Assembly (NCBI RefSeq): GCF_006715785.1
Contig: NZ_VFNX01000001.1
Span: 5,498,001-5,562,000, forward strand
Direction: 5' to 3'
Source: Streptomyces puniciscabiei
Lineage (GTDB): Bacteria; Actinomycetota; Actinomycetes; Streptomycetales; Streptomycetaceae
DNA: 64,000 nucleotides
The notes below the pieces were generated by a model that was not told where the DNA came from, did not search any database, and saw only the letters and a program-made list of their open reading frames with translations. Made by a program: the position numbers and the translations under genes. This document shows positions 62,075-64,000 of the stretch, piece after piece (position 1 is the stretch's first letter; each line of letters starts with the position of its first letter).

Positions 62075-63601
62075 CTACTCGACGGCGCGCAGCGCGTTGA
62101 CGACGCCGAAGCCGTAGAAACCGTTGACGCGCTTGCCGCCGACGCACGTCGCGTCCACGACCCCGTCGCCGTCGCCGTCGTAAGGACCGCTCGGGCAGCC
62201 CGGGTTGTCCGCCTCGGCCTTCAGCAGGGCCTGCAGCTGGGCGGGAGTGGCGTGCGGATGGGCGGACTTCAGCAGCGCGGCCACCGCGGCCACGTGCGGG
62301 GAGGCCATCGAGGTGCCCTGGAGGAAGCCGTACTGGCCGTTCGGCAGCGTGGACAGGATGCGGCCGTTCTTCGACGGCGTGTCCGGGATCTGGTACTTGT
62401 CGCCGCCCGGCCCCGCCACGTCGATCACGCCCTGGCCGTAGCTGGAGTAGTACGACTTGGCGCCCTTCACGCCCACCGCGCTCACGGTCACCACACCGGG
62501 CAGCTGGGTCGGCACGTCGAAGCACTCATGAGGGTCGACCGTGCGGGTCGTGGCCGTCGAGTCGTCGGGACTGGAGTCGTCCACGAGCGCGTGCGCGTCC
62601 AGGTCGTCGTTGGAGTTGCCCGCGGATGCCACATTGAGCGTGCCCTTGCGCTGTGCATACAGCTGGGCCCTGTTGACCGCGTCAACGATGGCGCGTTGAT
62701 CCGGATCGTCCATGCAGTTGTACAGCCACGGATCAACGTAGTAGCTGTTGTTGGTGATCTGTATGCCGTGGTCGGCGGCGAAGACGAAGGCGCAGACCAC
62801 GCTCTCCGGGTAGAACAGCTGCGTCGAGTCGGGCTGGGCCACCGTGATGCTCGCGACCTTCACGCCCGGCGCCACACCGGCCACGCCCATGCCGTTGCGA
62901 GCCGCGGCTATCTCGCCGGCCACATGGGTGCCGTGGTAGTGGCCTGCGTCCGCCGGGCGCCAGGCGCCGTACGTCGTGTCCGCCCTGCCGCTCACACAGT
63001 TCGCCGACTGCGAGGCGGAGAAGTTCGGGGCGATGTCCGGGTGGGTGTCGTCCACGCCCGTGTCGATGACACCGACGGTCACACTGCGGCTGCCCGGGTC
63101 GATCCGTGCGGCCCGGTCGGCGCCGATCGCCCGCAGGTCCCACTGGTCCGCCTCGAGCGGCTCCTCGCCCGGCGCGGCGCTCCTGGCGAGCTGCGCGGCC
63201 TCCGCCTTCGACAGGACCTGCACCGCGCCCTCGTCGGTCGTCCCCGCGGCACTCAGCGGCGCCGTGCGCGTGGCGCCCGCCGAGTCCACCCCGCGCACCG
63301 CGCGCATCCGCGCGGCGAAGTCCGCCTGCGCCGAGTGGACGACGATCACACCGATCGTGTCGTAACTGGCCACGATCGAGCCGCCGTTGCGGACGATCTC
63401 CCGCTGCACGGACTCGATCGTGCGGTGATCCGTACGGGTGTTGACCACGTACGCGAGGTTCGGTCCGTCCGCCGCCCGCACCGCGCCGGCCGCAGCGGGG
63501 GCGGCCGTGGCAGCCGTCGGCAGGAAGCCGAGCGAGGCGGTCAGGGAGAGCACGACGGGCACGGCGAGCGCGAGCCGGCGTCTGGAACGCAGATGAACCA
63601 T
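62075..63601 (-). CDS. Secreted S8-family serine protease (subtilisin)
   Basis: The 508-residue protein has a signal peptide (about residues 1-33), an inhibitor-I9-like propeptide (about 47-115, NLAYVVNTRTDHRTIESVQR) and an S8 catalytic domain. The triad is Asp180 (VTVGVIDTGVDDTHPD), His223 (HGTHVAGEIAAARNG) and Ser431 (GTSMASPHVAAVAAL), with Asn329 in the oxyanion hole. The C-terminus ends DGDGDGVVDATCVGGK, possibly calcium-binding. It should be an extracellular protease. GGAG precedes the ATG at 63601. Confidence 0.94.
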   Translation of the reverse strand: MVHLRSRRRLALAVPVVLSLTASLGFLPTAATAAPAAAGAVRAADGPNLAYVVNTRTDHRTIESVQREIVRNGGSIVASYDTIGVIVVHSAQADFAARMRAVRGVDSAGATRTAPLSAAGTTDEGAVQVLSKAEAAQLARSAAPGEEPLEADQWDLRAIGADRAARIDPGSRSVTVGVIDTGVDDTHPDIAPNFSASQSANCVSGRADTTYGAWRPADAGHYHGTHVAGEIAAARNGMGVAGVAPGVKVASITVAQPDSTQLFYPESVVCAFVFAADHGIQITNNSYYVDPWLYNCMDDPDQRAIVDAVNRAQLYAQRKGTLNVASAGNSNDDLDAHALVDDSSPDDSTATTRTVDPHECFDVPTQLPGVVTVSAVGVKGAKSYYSSYGQGVIDVAGPGGDKYQIPDTPSKNGRILSTLPNGQYGFLQGTSMASPHVAAVAALLKSAHPHATPAQLQALLKAEADNPGCPSGPYDGDGDGVVDATCVGGKRVNGFYGFGVVNALRAVE

Positions 63602-63717
63602 GGGGTCTCCACTTCATCCGGATACGAAACCGCCCGAGACACAGATGGTGCCCGGGCAGGTACATGACGCGTGGTGCAGGCAGAAGCTAACCCCATGGCC
63701 CCACCTCTCAGCAATGA

Positions 63718-63737
63718 CTTGGCAATGGCTTGCCAAG
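63718..63737. promoter_or_regulatory. Inverted repeat in the protease/DUF485 divergent promoter region
   Basis: CTTGGCAA-TGGC-TTGCCAAG is a perfect eight-base inverted repeat in the 261-base gap between the subtilisin gene and the divergent DUF485 gene. It is symmetric enough to bind a dimeric regulator. The rest of the gap carries AT-richer sequence (63740-63765) that could hold promoters; no gene is visible. Confidence 0.6.
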
Positions 63738-63862
63738 ACCGCTTGCGAAACAACTCATAGGACTTGAACCGGTCCTCGCGTGGCGCCGTGGACCTTGGGC
63801 AGGGAGCGCCAGCACGATCGAGCTCCCCCTTCGTCATCGCATCCGCAACGCGAGGAGACTCC

Positions 63863-64000
63863 GTGGCCACCGAGACACCGCCCCCCGCCACACCGGGGGC
63901 CCCACTTCCCTCCACCGAGGAGTTCGCCGAGGTGCAGCAGAGCGCGGAGTTCGGTGAACTGCGCCGCGCCCACCGATCGTTCGCCTTCCCGCTGGCCGTC
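63863..64000 (+). CDS. DUF485-domain small membrane protein (partial, C-terminus outside window)
   Basis: The frame from GTG 63863 to the window end codes for 46 residues: a Pro/Thr-rich start, then STEEFAEVQQSAEFGELRRA and HRSFAFPLAV, the usual opening of DUF485 proteins just before their first helix. DUF485 genes typically precede an acetate/solute:sodium symporter (ActP type), which may lie beyond the window. GAGGAG precedes the GTG. Confidence 0.8.
   Translation, partial: MATETPPPATPGAPLPSTEEFAEVQQSAEFGELRRAHRSFAFPLAV

Overview
The window is high-GC (roughly 70 percent or more) actinobacterial chromosome with tightly packed genes, frequent GTG starts, four-base ATGA/GTGA gene overlaps and terminators without U-tracts. 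The gene content (ectABCD, an LAETG-anchored secreted protein, a large aerobic-type cobalamin cluster, the small GATC-binding nucleoid protein Gbn, an Asp23/AmaP envelope module) points to a Streptomyces chromosome, core rather than arm. No insertion sequence, prophage, tRNA, rRNA or CRISPR array was seen.

Layout. 1-4.1 kb: end of an MFS exporter, a GlxA-type AraC regulator with an overlapping GNAT gene, a FrnE-type DsbA protein and a class-V aminotransferase. 4.1-7.3 kb: the ectoine/5-hydroxyectoine operon ectABCD (minus strand). 7.5-12.9 kb: a DinB-fold protein, a class-V aminotransferase divergent from a three-gene polar amino-acid ABC transporter, and an amidohydrolase. 13.1-15.7 kb: SCO1860-type LAETG surface protein, an NADPH/FMN reductase and a MmyB-type XRE regulator.

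15.8-34.1 kb: cobalamin synthesis, all on the minus strand. A cobalamin riboswitch leads cobD-cobQ-cobN-chelatase-cobO-cobB-cobI. A ZIP metal transporter on the opposite strand follows, then cobM-cobL-cbiG/cobJ-cobH-cbiX-cobC. Nearly all neighbouring cob genes overlap by 1-11 bases, so translation is probably coupled. The set mixes early (CbiX, CbiG) and late (CobN plus ChlI/D-like) cobalt-insertion genes.

34.1-43.2 kb: a PiT phosphate transporter with a PHO box, a secreted GH25 lysozyme, a class-II aldolase, an alpha/beta hydrolase, an unrecognised conserved protein, a VOC protein, an ABC-F ATPase preceded by a seven-residue leader ORF, and gbn with an upstream region crowded with GATC sites. 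43.3-50.9 kb: enoyl-CoA hydratase, an Asp23/AmaP envelope-stress module, an atypical SDR, a GH15 enzyme, SURF1 and a small zinc-ribbon protein. 51.1-59.5 kb: a DEDDh exonuclease with a BRCT domain, then a TetR regulator with a perfect palindromic operator facing an acetoacetate-decarboxylase-like/SDR/two-amidohydrolase operon, a VIT1-type transporter followed by five 38-bp tandem repeats, and a zinc alcohol dehydrogenase. 59.5-64 kb: a CopD-family membrane protein, a class-III CoA transferase behind an AT-rich double palindrome, a secreted subtilisin and the start of a DUF485 gene.

The signals most worth following are the ABC-F leader ORF, the GATC cluster in front of gbn, the palindrome over the -35 of the amino-acid ABC operon, the TetR-controlled catabolic operon, and the mixed cobalt-insertion logic of the cobalamin cluster. 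Identifications rest on reading motifs and gene order; no database search was run.
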